A stretch of DNA of 64,000 nucleotides from Microlunatus parietis (GTDB lineage: Bacteria; Actinomycetota; Actinomycetes; Propionibacteriales; Propionibacteriaceae). This document shows, one piece after another, positions 37,137 to 45,805 of this stretch. The stretch covers positions 2,418,001 through 2,482,000 of the forward strand of contig NZ_JACCBU010000001.1 in assembly GCF_013407955.1 (NCBI RefSeq), written 5' to 3'. How positions within the stretch are numbered: the first letter of the stretch is position 1; every line of letters begins with the position of its first letter. Below the pieces are notes generated by a model, which was not told the DNA's origin, searched no databases, and saw nothing but the letters and a program-made list of their open reading frames with translations. Both the position numbers and the translations under genes were made by a program.

Positions 37137-37441
37137 CTTGATGCTGCTCACTTCTCTGCCCATAGGCGGGCGATCGCTCGGTTCGCTCACACGATCGATC
37201 GACCACAGGGGGCACGAAGAAGAGAGAACCGGTGGTCCGCCGTCGGCGGACGCATGGCCCAGGAGCGGAAATCGTCCCGGGGAGACCCCTACCTTAGCAA
37301 CCGGACCCGCCTTCCCACGAATCGGCGGGTTAGGCCTCGCCGGGAGCGTGGCCGAAATCCAGCGGACTTCGCATCGATCTGGCCCAACGCGCCCAGAACG
37401 GACGAAGTGCGCTGGAATTCGGTCAGAGCCGGGCGGTTAGG
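37137..37441. promoter_or_regulatory. Intergenic leader of the helicase gene with a perfect hairpin
   Basis: This 305-bp gap holds the long 5' leader of the helicase gene. GTCCGCCGTCGGCGGAC (37235-37251) is a perfect inverted repeat followed, in the sense of transcription, by a pyrimidine-rich run (TTCTCTCTTCTT near 37220), which looks like an attenuator. GGTTGCTAAGGTAGG near 37295 on the minus strand could hold a -10 (TAAGGT). Cold-shock helicase genes often have regulatory leaders; function here is inference. Confidence 0.4.
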
Positions 37442-38080
37442 GTGCCGAGCGTGTGGTTCGTCGAGGCCTGGGTGACCGGGTGGATCAAGTCGCGGCGGCC
37501 GCCGTCAGCGGAACGGGTCGACGGGGGCTGGTTCATCCGCAGGGACACCGACTTCGAGTCGTGTCGCTGGGTGCTCACCCGGCCGGACCCGGATCGGCTG
37601 GCCGAGATCGTGGCCGGGCCGGTGCCGGACGCCGCCTGCGTGAAGTTCGCCGGCGATCCGCCGGCCTGGCTGCCGCGGTTCGGGCCCGGCTGGGTCGAGG
37701 CCGACCCCGGTTGGTTCATGGCCCGCGAACTCGGGCCGGCCGACGCGTCGCCAGCACCGGACGGCCACCGGCTCGAGGTCTCGGTCGAGCCGGAGTTGAT
37801 CATGGTCCGGGTGCGGGACGGGTCCGGTGAGCTCGCCGCGTCGGGCCAGTGCGGCCTGGTCCCGCCGTATGCCGTGCCGGACAAGATCGTCACCGAGGAG
37901 CCACACCGGCGCCGCGGCCTCGGCCGGGTGGTGATGCGCGAACTGCAGCGGCTCTCGTACGACAGCGGAGCCCGGACCGCCGTGCTGTCGGCGACAACGG
38001 ACGGCCGCGAGCTCTATCGGAGCCTCGGCTGGCGGGAACTCAGCGGACTGGTCGGCGCCTACTACCGGCCCGGTTCCTGA
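37442..38080 (+). CDS. GNAT family N-acetyltransferase
   Basis: A 212-residue protein with a C-terminal GNAT domain: acetyl-CoA motif 'IVTEEPHRRRGLGRVVMREL' at about 150-169 and 'LSATTDGRELYRSLGW' near the end. The first 110 residues are variable with several Trp. The substrate is unknown. A GTG at 37442 is the start. Its last 19 bases overlap the convergent hydrolase gene. Confidence 0.8.
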   Translation: MPSVWFVEAWVTGWIKSRRPPSAERVDGGWFIRRDTDFESCRWVLTRPDPDRLAEIVAGPVPDAACVKFAGDPPAWLPRFGPGWVEADPGWFMARELGPADASPAPDGHRLEVSVEPELIMVRVRDGSGELAASGQCGLVPPYAVPDKIVTEEPHRRRGLGRVVMRELQRLSYDSGARTAVLSATTDGRELYRSLGWRELSGLVGAYYRPGS

Positions 38081-39315
38081 TCACCGGCTCGTTCTTGATC
38101 TAGAGCGCGCCCCTGATCAAGAACGATCGGCTCCTTGGCCCGGGCGATCAGCCGGTCCAGCACGGGGTTGATCTCGCTGTGTCGCTCGATGATACCGAGG
38201 TGACCGCAGCGTTCCAGCCGGTGTGACTCGGCGTCCGGGAGCAGCGCGATGATCTTGTCGGTGTGTTCGATCGGGGTGATCACGTCGTCCACGCCGCCGA
38301 CGACCGCGGTGGGGATCCGCCGGAGCACCCGGAGGGCTTCGTACTCGTCGAGTTCGGCGAAGGCCGGATAGAAGTCGGCGACCACCTCGAGCGGGGTCCG
38401 GCCGAGCATCTCGCTGACGAACTCGATCCAGGAGACCGGCGGGTCGGCCGAGCCGAAGGCCATCCGTCGGGTCACCACGTAGCCGATGTCGGAGCCGGCC
38501 TGGCGGCCCTTCTCGACGAGTTCCGGGATCCGGTTCAGCGTCGCCATCAGCGGCGGGGCGATCCGGGTGAAGGCCCGGCCCGGCAGGGCCCGGATCGGCG
38601 AGTGATCGGCCAACTCCCCCGCCGACGTGGCGAACAGCGCCACCCCGCGGACCTTGGTGCCGAACCACTCCGGCCGGGTCTGGGCCAGGCGCATGATCGT
38701 CATGCCGCCCATCGAATGGCCGATCAAGATCACCGGCCGGTCGCCGGTCAGTTCGTCCAGCACCTGGGCAAGATCATCGGAGAGCTGCGGGATCCGGCAG
38801 CGGTCCGGGTCGGACCGGCCGGACCGGCCGTGCGAGCGCTGGTCGTAGAGGACCTGCCGGTAGCGGCCGCGGAAGTACTTTCGCTGGAAGTGCCAGCAGT
38901 CCAGGCTGAGCGCGTACCCGTGCACGAAGACCAGGGTCGGCCGTTGCGGATCGTCCTCCTCGGGCTCGTCGATCTCGGTGTGCAGCAGCACGCCGTCGGC
39001 CGTGGTCAGGATCGGGCCGTCGGACCGCAGCCCGAAGAAGTTCTCGTCGGTCCGGTCGGAGTGGCGCTGGATCCGTTTGCTGATGAACCGGCGTTCCAGT
39101 TCCAGCCCGGCCGCGATCCCGCCGGCGGCCAGCGCGGCGAAGCCGGCCAGCAGGCCGAGCCCCTCGCCGATCCCCAGCCTGGACCTGGCCGGCGGCGTCG
39201 CTGCCCGGCGGGCCGGGGCCGGATCCGGCCCGGGCGCCGGTTTCGGGCCGGGGGTCGGTCTCGGTCGGGGCGTCGGTTTCGGGCGTGGTGTGGGTTGCGG
39301 GCGTGGTCTGGGCAT
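38062..39315 (-). CDS. Alpha/beta hydrolase with proline-repeat N-terminus
   Basis: A 417-residue alpha/beta-fold hydrolase. Residues 2-38 are a Pro/Arg/Lys repeat (PRPKPTPRPRPTPGPKP-like), then a membrane segment ('GLGLLAGFAALAAGGIAAGL', about 53-72), so it is probably membrane-anchored. The oxyanion 'VFVHGYALSLDCW', nucleophile elbow 'LIGHSMGGMT', 'GGVDDVITPIEHTD' (Asp) and 'RCGHLGIIERH' (His) give the catalytic triad. The C-terminus is a run of DQxxxLDQ units created by GATCAAG repeats. It begins overlapping the alr stop by one base; an alr-hydrolase-tsaE order is common in actinobacteria. Confidence 0.85.
   Translation of the reverse strand: MPRPRPQPTPRPKPTPRPRPTPGPKPAPGPDPAPARRAATPPARSRLGIGEGLGLLAGFAALAAGGIAAGLELERRFISKRIQRHSDRTDENFFGLRSDGPILTTADGVLLHTEIDEPEEDDPQRPTLVFVHGYALSLDCWHFQRKYFRGRYRQVLYDQRSHGRSGRSDPDRCRIPQLSDDLAQVLDELTGDRPVILIGHSMGGMTIMRLAQTRPEWFGTKVRGVALFATSAGELADHSPIRALPGRAFTRIAPPLMATLNRIPELVEKGRQAGSDIGYVVTRRMAFGSADPPVSWIEFVSEMLGRTPLEVVADFYPAFAELDEYEALRVLRRIPTAVVGGVDDVITPIEHTDKIIALLPDAESHRLERCGHLGIIERHSEINPVLDRLIARAKEPIVLDQGRALDQERAGDQEPGR
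38090..38125. terminator. Perfect inverted repeat at convergent gene ends
   Basis: CGTTCTTGATC (38090-38100) and GATCAAGAACG (38115-38125) are perfect 11-bp arms with a 14-base loop, lying in the last codons of the hydrolase gene and 9 bp past the GNAT stop. It could terminate transcription from both sides, but no T-run follows. Confidence 0.5.
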
Positions 39316-40448
39316 CAGTCCGTACCGTTCCGGTAGCGTCGCGGCACCCGGGCGCCGATCCTGGTGACGATCTCGTACGCAATCGTGCCGCACCACTCGG
39401 CCCAGTCCTCGGCGGTCGGCTCGCCGGCCGAACCGGGCCCGAACAGCACCGCCTCGTCGCCGAGCTTGCCGCCGTCCGGCCCGAGATCGACGACGAACTG
39501 GTCCATGCAGATGGTGCCCCGGTTCGGTGCCCGCCGGCCGGCCACCTCGACCTCGATCCGATTGGTACCGTGCCGCGGTACGCCGTCGCCGTAGCCGAGC
39601 GGCACCAGGCCGACCACGGTGTCCCCGGTGGACGTCCAGCGGCAGCCGTACGAGATCGAGACGCCGGGCCCGATCGCGTGGACGTTGGCCAGCTGGGCCC
39701 GCAGCGTCATCGCCGGCGTCAACGTGATCCCGGCCAGGTCGGCGAGGCCGGGTGCCGGGTCGATGCCGTACGCGGCGATGCCGATCCGGACCAGGTCGAA
39801 GCGGGCGTCGGGCAGGATCATCGCGCCGGCCGAGTTGGCCAGGTGCCGCTGCGGGTCGAGACCGGCCGCACGCGCCTGCTGGTACGCGGCGTCGAAGGCT
39901 TGCTGCTGCAGCGGAACCGACGGATGGCCCGGTTCGTCGGCGGCAGCCAGGTGGGACCAGACCGCGATCACCTCGACCCCGCCCCGTTCCTGGGCCGTGC
40001 GGGCAGCGGCGCAGAGGGCCGGCCAGTCGGCGGCGTCGCAGCCGTTCCGGGTCAGGCCGGTGTCGATCTTGAGATGGATCCGTGCGGTACGGCCGGTCGC
40101 GTCGGCGGCCGCGGCGACCCGGGCCAGCTGGTCGGTGGACTGGATCGAGACGTCGACGTCGGCGGCGACCAACGGGGTCAGGTCCTCGTCGGGCCCGTAC
40201 AGCCAGCAGAGCACCCGGCCGGTGTCGCCCGCGGCCCGCAGCCCGAGGGCCTCGTCCGGGATCGCGGCACCGAGCCAGTCTGCACCCGCGGCGCGGGCCG
40301 CCTCGGCGGCGGGGACCATCCCGTGCCCGTATCCGTCGGCCTTGACCACGACCATCACGGCCGCCGGCGCGACCAGGTCCCGCAGCGTGCCGACGTTGCG
40401 CCGGATCGCTGCGAGGTCGATCTCGGCGCTCGCGGTCTGATGGTCCAC
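39315..40448 (-). CDS. alr: Alanine racemase
   Basis: A 377-residue PLP enzyme that interconverts L- and D-alanine for peptidoglycan. The PLP lysine is K36 in 'VVVKADGYGHGMV', and the catalytic tyrosine sits in 'GPGVSISYGCRWTSTGD'. 'TICMDQFVVDLG' is the usual C-terminal signature. GTG at 40448 is the start. It lies between nnr and the hydrolase gene in the conserved order. Confidence 0.97.
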   Translation of the reverse strand: MDHQTASAEIDLAAIRRNVGTLRDLVAPAAVMVVVKADGYGHGMVPAAEAARAAGADWLGAAIPDEALGLRAAGDTGRVLCWLYGPDEDLTPLVAADVDVSIQSTDQLARVAAAADATGRTARIHLKIDTGLTRNGCDAADWPALCAAARTAQERGGVEVIAVWSHLAAADEPGHPSVPLQQQAFDAAYQQARAAGLDPQRHLANSAGAMILPDARFDLVRIGIAAYGIDPAPGLADLAGITLTPAMTLRAQLANVHAIGPGVSISYGCRWTSTGDTVVGLVPLGYGDGVPRHGTNRIEVEVAGRRAPNRGTICMDQFVVDLGPDGGKLGDEAVLFGPGSAGEPTAEDWAEWCGTIAYEIVTRIGARVPRRYRNGTD

Positions 40449-40478
40449 GAGGTCCTTTCTACCGCAGCACCTCCCGAG

Positions 40479-41924
40479 TCAGCCGGAACGTCCGTCCCCG
40501 ATTCGCGCCAGCCCGGCCAACTCGGCGATGGTCTCCGGGAGCATTCGGGCCAGATCCTGCGGCGGGCGCGGCCCGGGGTGCCGGGCAGCGGCGTACGCCT
40601 GGAGGGAGGCGGCCAATTGGCCGGCCCGGAACGCGGGCTGCCCGGCCGCGAGCAGGGTGCCGCAGATCCCGGCCAGGACGTCGCCCGAACCGGCCTGCGC
40701 GGTCCAGGACGGCCCGGGCAGCGCGACCCAGACCGGCCCGGTGTCGGGCGAGGCGACCAGTTGGGTGGCGCCCTTGAGCAGCACCGTGGCCCCGGTCCGT
40801 TCGGCGCCGGCCCGGACCGCCGCGATCGGGTTCGCCTCGACCTCGGAGCGGTCGCGGCCGAGCAGCCGGGCCAGTTCACCGGCGTGCGGGGTGAGCAGCC
40901 AGCTGGACGGCAGCCGGTCCGGGAGATAGCGGAGGCCATCGGCGTCGACGACGGCCGGGGTGCCCGCGTCCAGTGCGTCCTTGATCAACCGGGCGCCGTC
41001 CGGCCGGTCGCCCCAGCCGCAGCCGAACACGTGCGCCTGGACCCGGCCCGGCGCGAGCACGACGTTGGGCAGTTCGGCGACAACCAGCGACGTCGGGTGA
41101 TCGGGGCCGAGGAACCGGACCATCCCGGCGCCCGAGTGGACGGCGCCGAGCGTCGACAGCAGCCCGGCGCCCGGGTAGCTGTCCGACCCGGTGTCCAGGC
41201 CGACCACCCCGCGCGCGTACTTGTCGACTTGTCGTCCCGGGTACGGCCACCGAGCCGCGAGCCCGGCCACGTCGAGCCCGATCAGGTCGGGCCGCGCCGA
41301 GGTGAAGTCGAGGCCGATGTCGATCATGGTCAGCTCGCCCGTGGCCGACCGGCCCGGTTCGACCAGGTGGCACGGCTTGCGGGCACCGAACGTGACCGTA
41401 CGGCGGGCCCGGATCCACTGATCACCGACGGCCCCGGTGTCGCTGGCGACGCCGGACGGCAGGTCGACAGCGATCACCGGAACGCCCTGGCCTGCCAGAC
41501 TTCCGGCCAACGCCGCGACCGGTTCCGGCAGCCCGGGACGGCCGCCGATGCCGAGAATCCCGTCGATCGCGAGATCCCAGTTCTGGTCCGGCAACTCGGC
41601 CAGACCGACCACCCGCCCGCCGGCCTGCTCGAGCGCCGCGCGACCCTCGGGATGCGGAGTACCGAGGCAGCTCACCGCCAGCACCCGAGCTCCCCGGCGG
41701 GCCAGCGACGCGCCCGCATACAGGGCGTCGCCGCCGTTGTTGCCGCCGCCGACCAAGATCAACACCCGCGCGCCATAGACCCGGCCCCGGATCTTGATCA
41801 ATTCCCGTCGGGCCACCGCCGCCACCCCGGCCGCGGCCCGCCGCATCAGCGCGAGCCCGACCCGGTCGATCTCGACCTGCTCCACCTCGCGGACCGTCGC
41901 GGTCGAATAGGCGCGCTGTTCCAT
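40479..41924 (-). CDS. nnr: Bifunctional NAD(P)H-hydrate epimerase/dehydratase
   Basis: A 481-residue fusion that repairs hydrated NAD(P)H. The N-terminal YjeF epimerase domain has 'VLILVGGGNNGGDALYAG' and 'IDGILGIGGRPGL'. The C-terminal ADP/ATP-dependent dehydratase domain has 'LLTPHAGELARLLG', 'VLLKGATQLVA' and 'AQAGSGDVLAGICG'. ATG at 41924 is the start. It precedes alr with a 30-bp gap. Confidence 0.96.
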   Translation of the reverse strand: MEQRAYSTATVREVEQVEIDRVGLALMRRAAAGVAAVARRELIKIRGRVYGARVLILVGGGNNGGDALYAGASLARRGARVLAVSCLGTPHPEGRAALEQAGGRVVGLAELPDQNWDLAIDGILGIGGRPGLPEPVAALAGSLAGQGVPVIAVDLPSGVASDTGAVGDQWIRARRTVTFGARKPCHLVEPGRSATGELTMIDIGLDFTSARPDLIGLDVAGLAARWPYPGRQVDKYARGVVGLDTGSDSYPGAGLLSTLGAVHSGAGMVRFLGPDHPTSLVVAELPNVVLAPGRVQAHVFGCGWGDRPDGARLIKDALDAGTPAVVDADGLRYLPDRLPSSWLLTPHAGELARLLGRDRSEVEANPIAAVRAGAERTGATVLLKGATQLVASPDTGPVWVALPGPSWTAQAGSGDVLAGICGTLLAAGQPAFRAGQLAASLQAYAAARHPGPRPPQDLARMLPETIAELAGLARIGDGRSG

Positions 41925-41950
41925 GAGGCCCAGGCTAGTGTCTGCGTCAG

Positions 41951-42429
41951 TCAGGACTTCAGGGTCAGCTCGGCGGCGACGATCACCGGCAGGTTCAGCG
42001 GCAGCGCGGAGACACCGATCGCGGTGCGGGCATGCCGGCCGGCGTCACCGAAGATCTCCAGCACCAGTTCCGACACCGGATTGATCACCGCCGTGGTCTG
42101 CGGATAGCCCTCGGCCGCGTTGACGTACCCGCTGATCGTCAACCAGGCCTCGACTCGGTCAAGATCGCCGAGTTCGGTGCGCAGCGCGGCGATCATGGCC
42201 AGCCCGGTCAGCCGCGCCGACTCCTGTGCCTCGGCCAGGCTGACCACGTCGGGCACCCTGCCGAACGGTCCGGCCGGGCTCCGTCGGCGCCGATCGCGCC
42301 GTGCCCGCTGAGAAAACAGCGTCAGCCGACGACGCGCCCCCAGTCGAACGGGATCCGCGCGCCCGGCGGCGCGGCAGTGGGCGGCGGCAGCTCCACACCG
42401 AGCTCCGCCAGGCGAGCTTCGAAGGGCAT
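41951..42429 (-). pseudogene. Disrupted RidA family gene
   Basis: The full-length frame starts with ATG at 42429 ('MPFEARLAELGVELPPPTAA') and reads 'FDWGRVVG', then meets TGA at 42324-42322, continues 'RCFLSGHGAIGADGA', and then needs a one-base shift near 42270-42285 to enter 'GPFGRVPDVVSLAEAQESA' and run to 41951. Aligned in this way it matches the ISGHG...AGPFGKVG...ARLTALSML pattern of RidA-type enamine/imine deaminases end to end. The C-terminal part alone could be translated as a 101-residue fragment. Two independent lesions make a real pseudogene more likely than a sequencing error. Confidence 0.8.
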
Positions 42430-42458
42430 GAGGTCAGTCTGGCACTAGGGTCGTCGCT

Positions 42459-43340
42459 GTGGTGGAGATCCCGGAGAGCTTTCGTGCTATGCCGCGGTGG
42501 TGGCACGACGGCACCGCGTGGCTTGACCAGCTGCCGGAGTTGATCACCGAGACCTGCCGGCGACTGCGGCTCACCGTGGACGGGCCGGCCCGGCACGGTT
42601 CGAATGCGCTGGTGCTTCCGGTCCGACGGGACGGACTGCCGTACGTGCTCCGGCTGAACCCGCCCGATGATCATGATCTTCCCGCCCAGGTCGCGGCGCT
42701 GGAGTTCTGGGCCGGCCGCGGCACGGTCCTGTTGCACGAGGCCGACCCGGCGGTCGGCGCGATGCTGCTGGAACGGCTCGACGGCGACCGGTCCCTCTCC
42801 TCGCTGCCGCTCGCGGAGGCGGTGCCGATCATCGCCCGGGTGATGCGGCGGTTGGCGGTGGACCCGCCCGAGGGCGTACCGACCACGGACTCCTGGCTCC
42901 GCAGCGGCGCCGAGCGGTTCGGCCGCGAGTGGGAGGAGCTCGACCGGCCGTTCCCGGCCCGCCTCCTCGACGGCGTTCTCGAGGCGACGGGCCGGTTGAT
43001 CACCGAGCCCGGCGAGGACCGAGCCGTGAACGGCGACCTGCACCACGACCAAGTGCTGGCGGGCGAGCGGGAGCCCTGGCTGGTGGTCGATCCGGTGCTG
43101 ATTCGCGGCGACATCGAGTACGACCTCGCCCGGATCCTGTGGAGCCGCCTGGACGAGATGGCCGACCAGGACGTCCATGATCATCTCCGGACCGTGGTCG
43201 AGGTGGCCGGCCTGCGCGCTGAGCGGGCCCGCTGCTGGGTGATCTTCCGGGCCGCCGACTACCTCTTCTGGGGCCTGCGGCACGGCCTCACCGAGGACCC
43301 GCCCCGCTGCCGCCGCCTGCTCGACCTGCTCCTGACCTGA
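42459..43340 (+). CDS. Aminoglycoside/hydroxyurea-type phosphotransferase family protein
   Basis: A 293-residue protein of the APH (streptomycin 6-kinase/hydroxyurea phosphotransferase) family. The catalytic loop reads 'AVNGDLHHDQVLAG': the Asp is kept, but the usual HGDLHxxN is changed at both ends (His to Asn, Asn to Gln). The metal-binding segment 'VVDPVLIRGDIEYDLARIL' is intact. The N-lobe has 'ARHGSNALVLPV' and 'PYVLRLNPP'. Substrate unknown; antibiotic resistance should not be assumed. GTG at 42459 is the start. Codons at 42666-42684 (GATGATCATGATCTTCCC) are unusually AT-rich. Confidence 0.78.
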   Translation: MVEIPESFRAMPRWWHDGTAWLDQLPELITETCRRLRLTVDGPARHGSNALVLPVRRDGLPYVLRLNPPDDHDLPAQVAALEFWAGRGTVLLHEADPAVGAMLLERLDGDRSLSSLPLAEAVPIIARVMRRLAVDPPEGVPTTDSWLRSGAERFGREWEELDRPFPARLLDGVLEATGRLITEPGEDRAVNGDLHHDQVLAGEREPWLVVDPVLIRGDIEYDLARILWSRLDEMADQDVHDHLRTVVEVAGLRAERARCWVIFRAADYLFWGLRHGLTEDPPRCRRLLDLLLT

Positions 43341-43349
43341 CCCCGACGG

Positions 43350-44132
43350 TCAGCGGCTGGGGTCGCGGCGGTACAGGTGCCGGGACCAGAGGAAGCCGCC
43401 AACCGAGATCACCAGGCACCAGCCGATCGCGAGGATCCAGCTGTAGCCGATCGGGGTGCCGAACAGCAGGCCGCGCAGCGTCTCCATGATCGGCGTGAAC
43501 GGCTGGTACTCGGCGAACCAGCGCAGCCCGACCGGCATCGAATCGGTCGGCACGAATCCGCTGCCCAGGAAGGGAAGCAGGGTCAGCGGCATCGGCAGGT
43601 TGCTCGCCGACTCCACGGTCTTGGCCACCAGGCCGAGGGCGACACAGAGCCAGGTCAGCGCGAAGCCGATCATGGTGATCACACCGATCACACCGAGCCA
43701 CTGCAACGGCCCGGCCGGCGACCGGAAGCCGATCAGCAGCGCGACGCCGATCACCACCGCGGAGATCAACAAAGTCTGCACGACGCCGCCGATCACGTGC
43801 GAGGCGAGCACCGACGGCCGGAAGATCGCCATCGTCCGAAACCGGGCGATGACGCCCTCGGTCATGTCCATCGCGGCGGACACCGCGACGCCCTGGGCGC
43901 TGGCCGCGACACCCATCACGAGGATGCCGGGCACCACGTAGTTGAGGTAGTCGGCCCGGCTGCCCCCGATGCCGGCCCCGAGGGTGCCACCGAAGACGTA
44001 CACGAAGAGCAGCATGAAGATGATCGGCATCCCGATCAGCAGCAGGGTCATGCTCGGGTAGCGGACGATGTGCAGGAGTTTGCGGCGGGCCATCGCCATC
44101 GTGTCGGCGGCCGCGTACGTGAGCGTACTCAT
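43350..44132 (-). CDS. ABC-2 type transporter permease (DrrB-like)
   Basis: A 260-residue membrane protein with six hydrophobic segments, the permease of an ABC-2 exporter. 'LLLIGMPIIFMLLFVYVFGG' is the first long segment and 'YLNYVVPGILVMGVAASAQG' and 'MTEGVIARFRTMAIFRPSVL' are typical of DrrB-type daunorubicin-exporter permeases. It overlaps the ATPase gene by four bases (ATGA). Substrate unknown; likely a drug or natural product. Confidence 0.88.
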   Translation of the reverse strand: MSTLTYAAADTMAMARRKLLHIVRYPSMTLLLIGMPIIFMLLFVYVFGGTLGAGIGGSRADYLNYVVPGILVMGVAASAQGVAVSAAMDMTEGVIARFRTMAIFRPSVLASHVIGGVVQTLLISAVVIGVALLIGFRSPAGPLQWLGVIGVITMIGFALTWLCVALGLVAKTVESASNLPMPLTLLPFLGSGFVPTDSMPVGLRWFAEYQPFTPIMETLRGLLFGTPIGYSWILAIGWCLVISVGGFLWSRHLYRRDPSR

Positions 44133-45088
44133 CGGACTGATTCCTTCTCGTTCGTGATCATGGATTCGTTCGGCTGGCCGGTCAGAGCCAGGAAGACGTC
44201 GTCGAGATCCGGCGTGTGGACGGAGAGCTCGGCGATCTCCACGCCGGACCGGTCGAGCCGGTCCAGCACCGTGCGCAGCGACCGGACGCCGCCGTCGCTG
44301 GGTACCTGCAGGGTGAGCGCCTCCAGGTTGGGCACCGACCCGTCCAGCGCCACGGTCGCCGCGCCGAGTGCCTCGGCGTCGCCGAACCGGAGCAGCAGGT
44401 GACCACCGGCGATCCGGCCCTTCAGCTCGGCGGCCGTACCCTCGGCGATCAGTCGGCCGTGATCAAGGACCGCGATCCGGTCGGCCAACTCGTCGGCCTC
44501 CTCCAGATACTGGGTGGTCAGGAAGATCGTCACGCCGCCGGCGACCAGCTCCCGGATGATCTGCCACATGGTCCTTCGGCTGCGCGGATCGAGACCGGTG
44601 GTCGGCTCGTCCAGGAAGATGATCTTGGGATCGCCGACCAGGGTCATCGCCAGGTCGAGCCGGCGCCGCATGCCACCGGAATAGGTGGCGGCCGGCTTCT
44701 TGGCCGCGTCGACAAGATCGAACTGCTCCAGCAACCGGGCCACGGTCGCGTCGGCCTCGGCCCGGTCCAGGTGGTGCAGCCGGGCCATCAGGCGGAGGTT
44801 CTCGGCTCCGGTGAGCAGGCCGTCGACCGCAGAGAACTGGCCGGTGACGCCGATCGCGGCGCGCACCGCGTCGGGTTCGGTGGCCAGGTCGTGGCCGGCA
44901 ACCCGGGCCCGGCCCGCGTCCGGCGTGATCAAGGTGGACAGGATGTTGACGGTGGTCGTCTTGCCGGCGCCGTTGGGGCCGAGCAGGGCGAAGATCGTTC
45001 CGGTGGCGACGGTCAGATCGACCCCTTCGAGCACGGTCAGGTCGCCGTAACTGCGACGGAGGCCGACGGCCTCGATGGCTGTGGGCAT
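44129..45088 (-). CDS. ABC transporter ATP-binding protein (DrrA-like)
   Basis: A 319-residue ATPase of the DrrA type. Walker A 'LLGPNGAGKTTTVNIL', signature 'YSGGMRRRLDLAMTL', Walker B 'IIFLDEPTTGLD' and the DrrA C-terminal domain with 'LRTVLDRLDRSGVEIAELSV' and 'PDLDDVFLALTG' are all seen. It pairs with the overlapping permease. The EXLDI gene lies 93 bp upstream in the same direction and a TetR gene is divergent beyond it, so the transporter is probably under TetR control. Confidence 0.93.
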   Translation of the reverse strand: MPTAIEAVGLRRSYGDLTVLEGVDLTVATGTIFALLGPNGAGKTTTVNILSTLITPDAGRARVAGHDLATEPDAVRAAIGVTGQFSAVDGLLTGAENLRLMARLHHLDRAEADATVARLLEQFDLVDAAKKPAATYSGGMRRRLDLAMTLVGDPKIIFLDEPTTGLDPRSRRTMWQIIRELVAGGVTIFLTTQYLEEADELADRIAVLDHGRLIAEGTAAELKGRIAGGHLLLRFGDAEALGAATVALDGSVPNLEALTLQVPSDGGVRSLRTVLDRLDRSGVEIAELSVHTPDLDDVFLALTGQPNESMITNEKESVR

Positions 45089-45181
45089 GGCTGCGCCTTT
45101 CCAGGTGTGGTGCGAGGTGGGCAGGCTCGAAAGACCGGAGTACGCCCGGAGTCCCTCGGTTGTGGTGTGGTGTGGCCTAGC

Positions 45182-45712
45182 TCAGATGTCCAGGTCTTCG
45201 ATCAGCGGATGATCTTGGGCCGACGCGACGAGGTCGTACAGCTTGGCCGGGATCTTGGGTTTCAGTTCCTCGACGGTGTCGACCACGTCGAGGGTCGATT
45301 CGCCCTCGGTGAAGCTCCAGCTCTGGTTGGCGCTGAGGTTGCCGACCCAGGCCCGCCAGCCCTGACTCCATTTCTCGGCGTTCTCGGACTGGTCCTTCCA
45401 TTCCGGCGATCGTTCGGTGTGCACCACGAACTTGCCGGTACGGCTCTGGTAGACCTTGATCGTCGCCACCGACGTCGCGGTGGTGTCCATCCATTCGGCC
45501 AGCAGCATCCCGGAGAACCGGACCTTGCGACCGACGCCGAGGCCGACCTTGACGACGACCTCCTCGAAGCCCTCGAGCTTGCCCTCCTCGAACTCCACGA
45601 ACCGCCGGAGTGCGGTGGTGATCGCCTGGGACAGGCTGCCCCCGGCCAGCTCCTGAGCCCGGGCGAAGAGCTCCTGGTCGCTGTCGGAGACATAGATCGT
45701 CTTGTTCGGCAT
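45182..45712 (-). CDS. EXLDI family protein
   Basis: A 176-residue protein ending 'LIEDLDI', the C-terminal signature that names the EXLDI family. The N-terminus ('KTIYVSDSDQELFARAQELA', then 'LSQAITTALRRFVEFEE') looks like a ribbon-helix-helix DNA-binding or dimerisation unit, and the middle is a beta-rich domain with 'AEWMDTTATSVATIKVYQS'. The function is unknown. It sits upstream of a drug-type ABC exporter and divergent from a TetR regulator. The promoter appears to be TTGTGG-N18-TATAGT with the ATG 7 bases after the -10, so the mRNA is probably leaderless. Confidence 0.85.
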   Translation of the reverse strand: MPNKTIYVSDSDQELFARAQELAGGSLSQAITTALRRFVEFEEGKLEGFEEVVVKVGLGVGRKVRFSGMLLAEWMDTTATSVATIKVYQSRTGKFVVHTERSPEWKDQSENAEKWSQGWRAWVGNLSANQSWSFTEGESTLDVVDTVEELKPKIPAKLYDLVASAQDHPLIEDLDI

Positions 45713-45749
45713 ACGCAGAACTATACATATACATATGCGTACGCCACAA
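45709..45749 (-). promoter_or_regulatory. Promoter of the EXLDI gene with inverted repeat
   Basis: On the minus strand, TTGTGG (45749-45744), an 18-bp spacer and TATAGT (45725-45720) form a good sigma-70-type promoter; the ATG at 45712 follows the -10 by 7 bases. GCATACGCA (45709-45717) and TGCGTACGC (45736-45744) are inverted arms (8 of 9 pair) around this -10, a possible repressor site. The block is AT-rich compared with its surroundings. Confidence 0.55.
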
Positions 45750-45759
45750 GCGCCGAACC

Positions 45760-45805
45760 TTGTGAAGGTCTGAACGGAGGATTAGGATACTGAACATGAG
45801 TTCAG
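45760..45805 (+). promoter_or_regulatory. Promoter and palindromic operator of the TetR gene
   Basis: TTGTGA (45760-45765), a 17-bp spacer and TAGGAT (45783-45788) form a promoter whose expected start point is at or next to the ATG at 45796, so the mRNA is probably leaderless. CTGAACATGAGTTCAG (45790-45805) is a perfect 6-4-6 inverted repeat covering the start point and the ATG, a natural autorepression site. AGGA inside the -10 could instead serve as a ribosome-binding site if transcription starts further upstream. Confidence 0.55.

Noticed and set aside
42322..42324. TGA in the RidA frame as a selenocysteine codon
   Set aside because: A separate one-base frameshift lies 40-50 bases downstream, no selenocysteine element was seen, and RidA proteins do not use selenocysteine.
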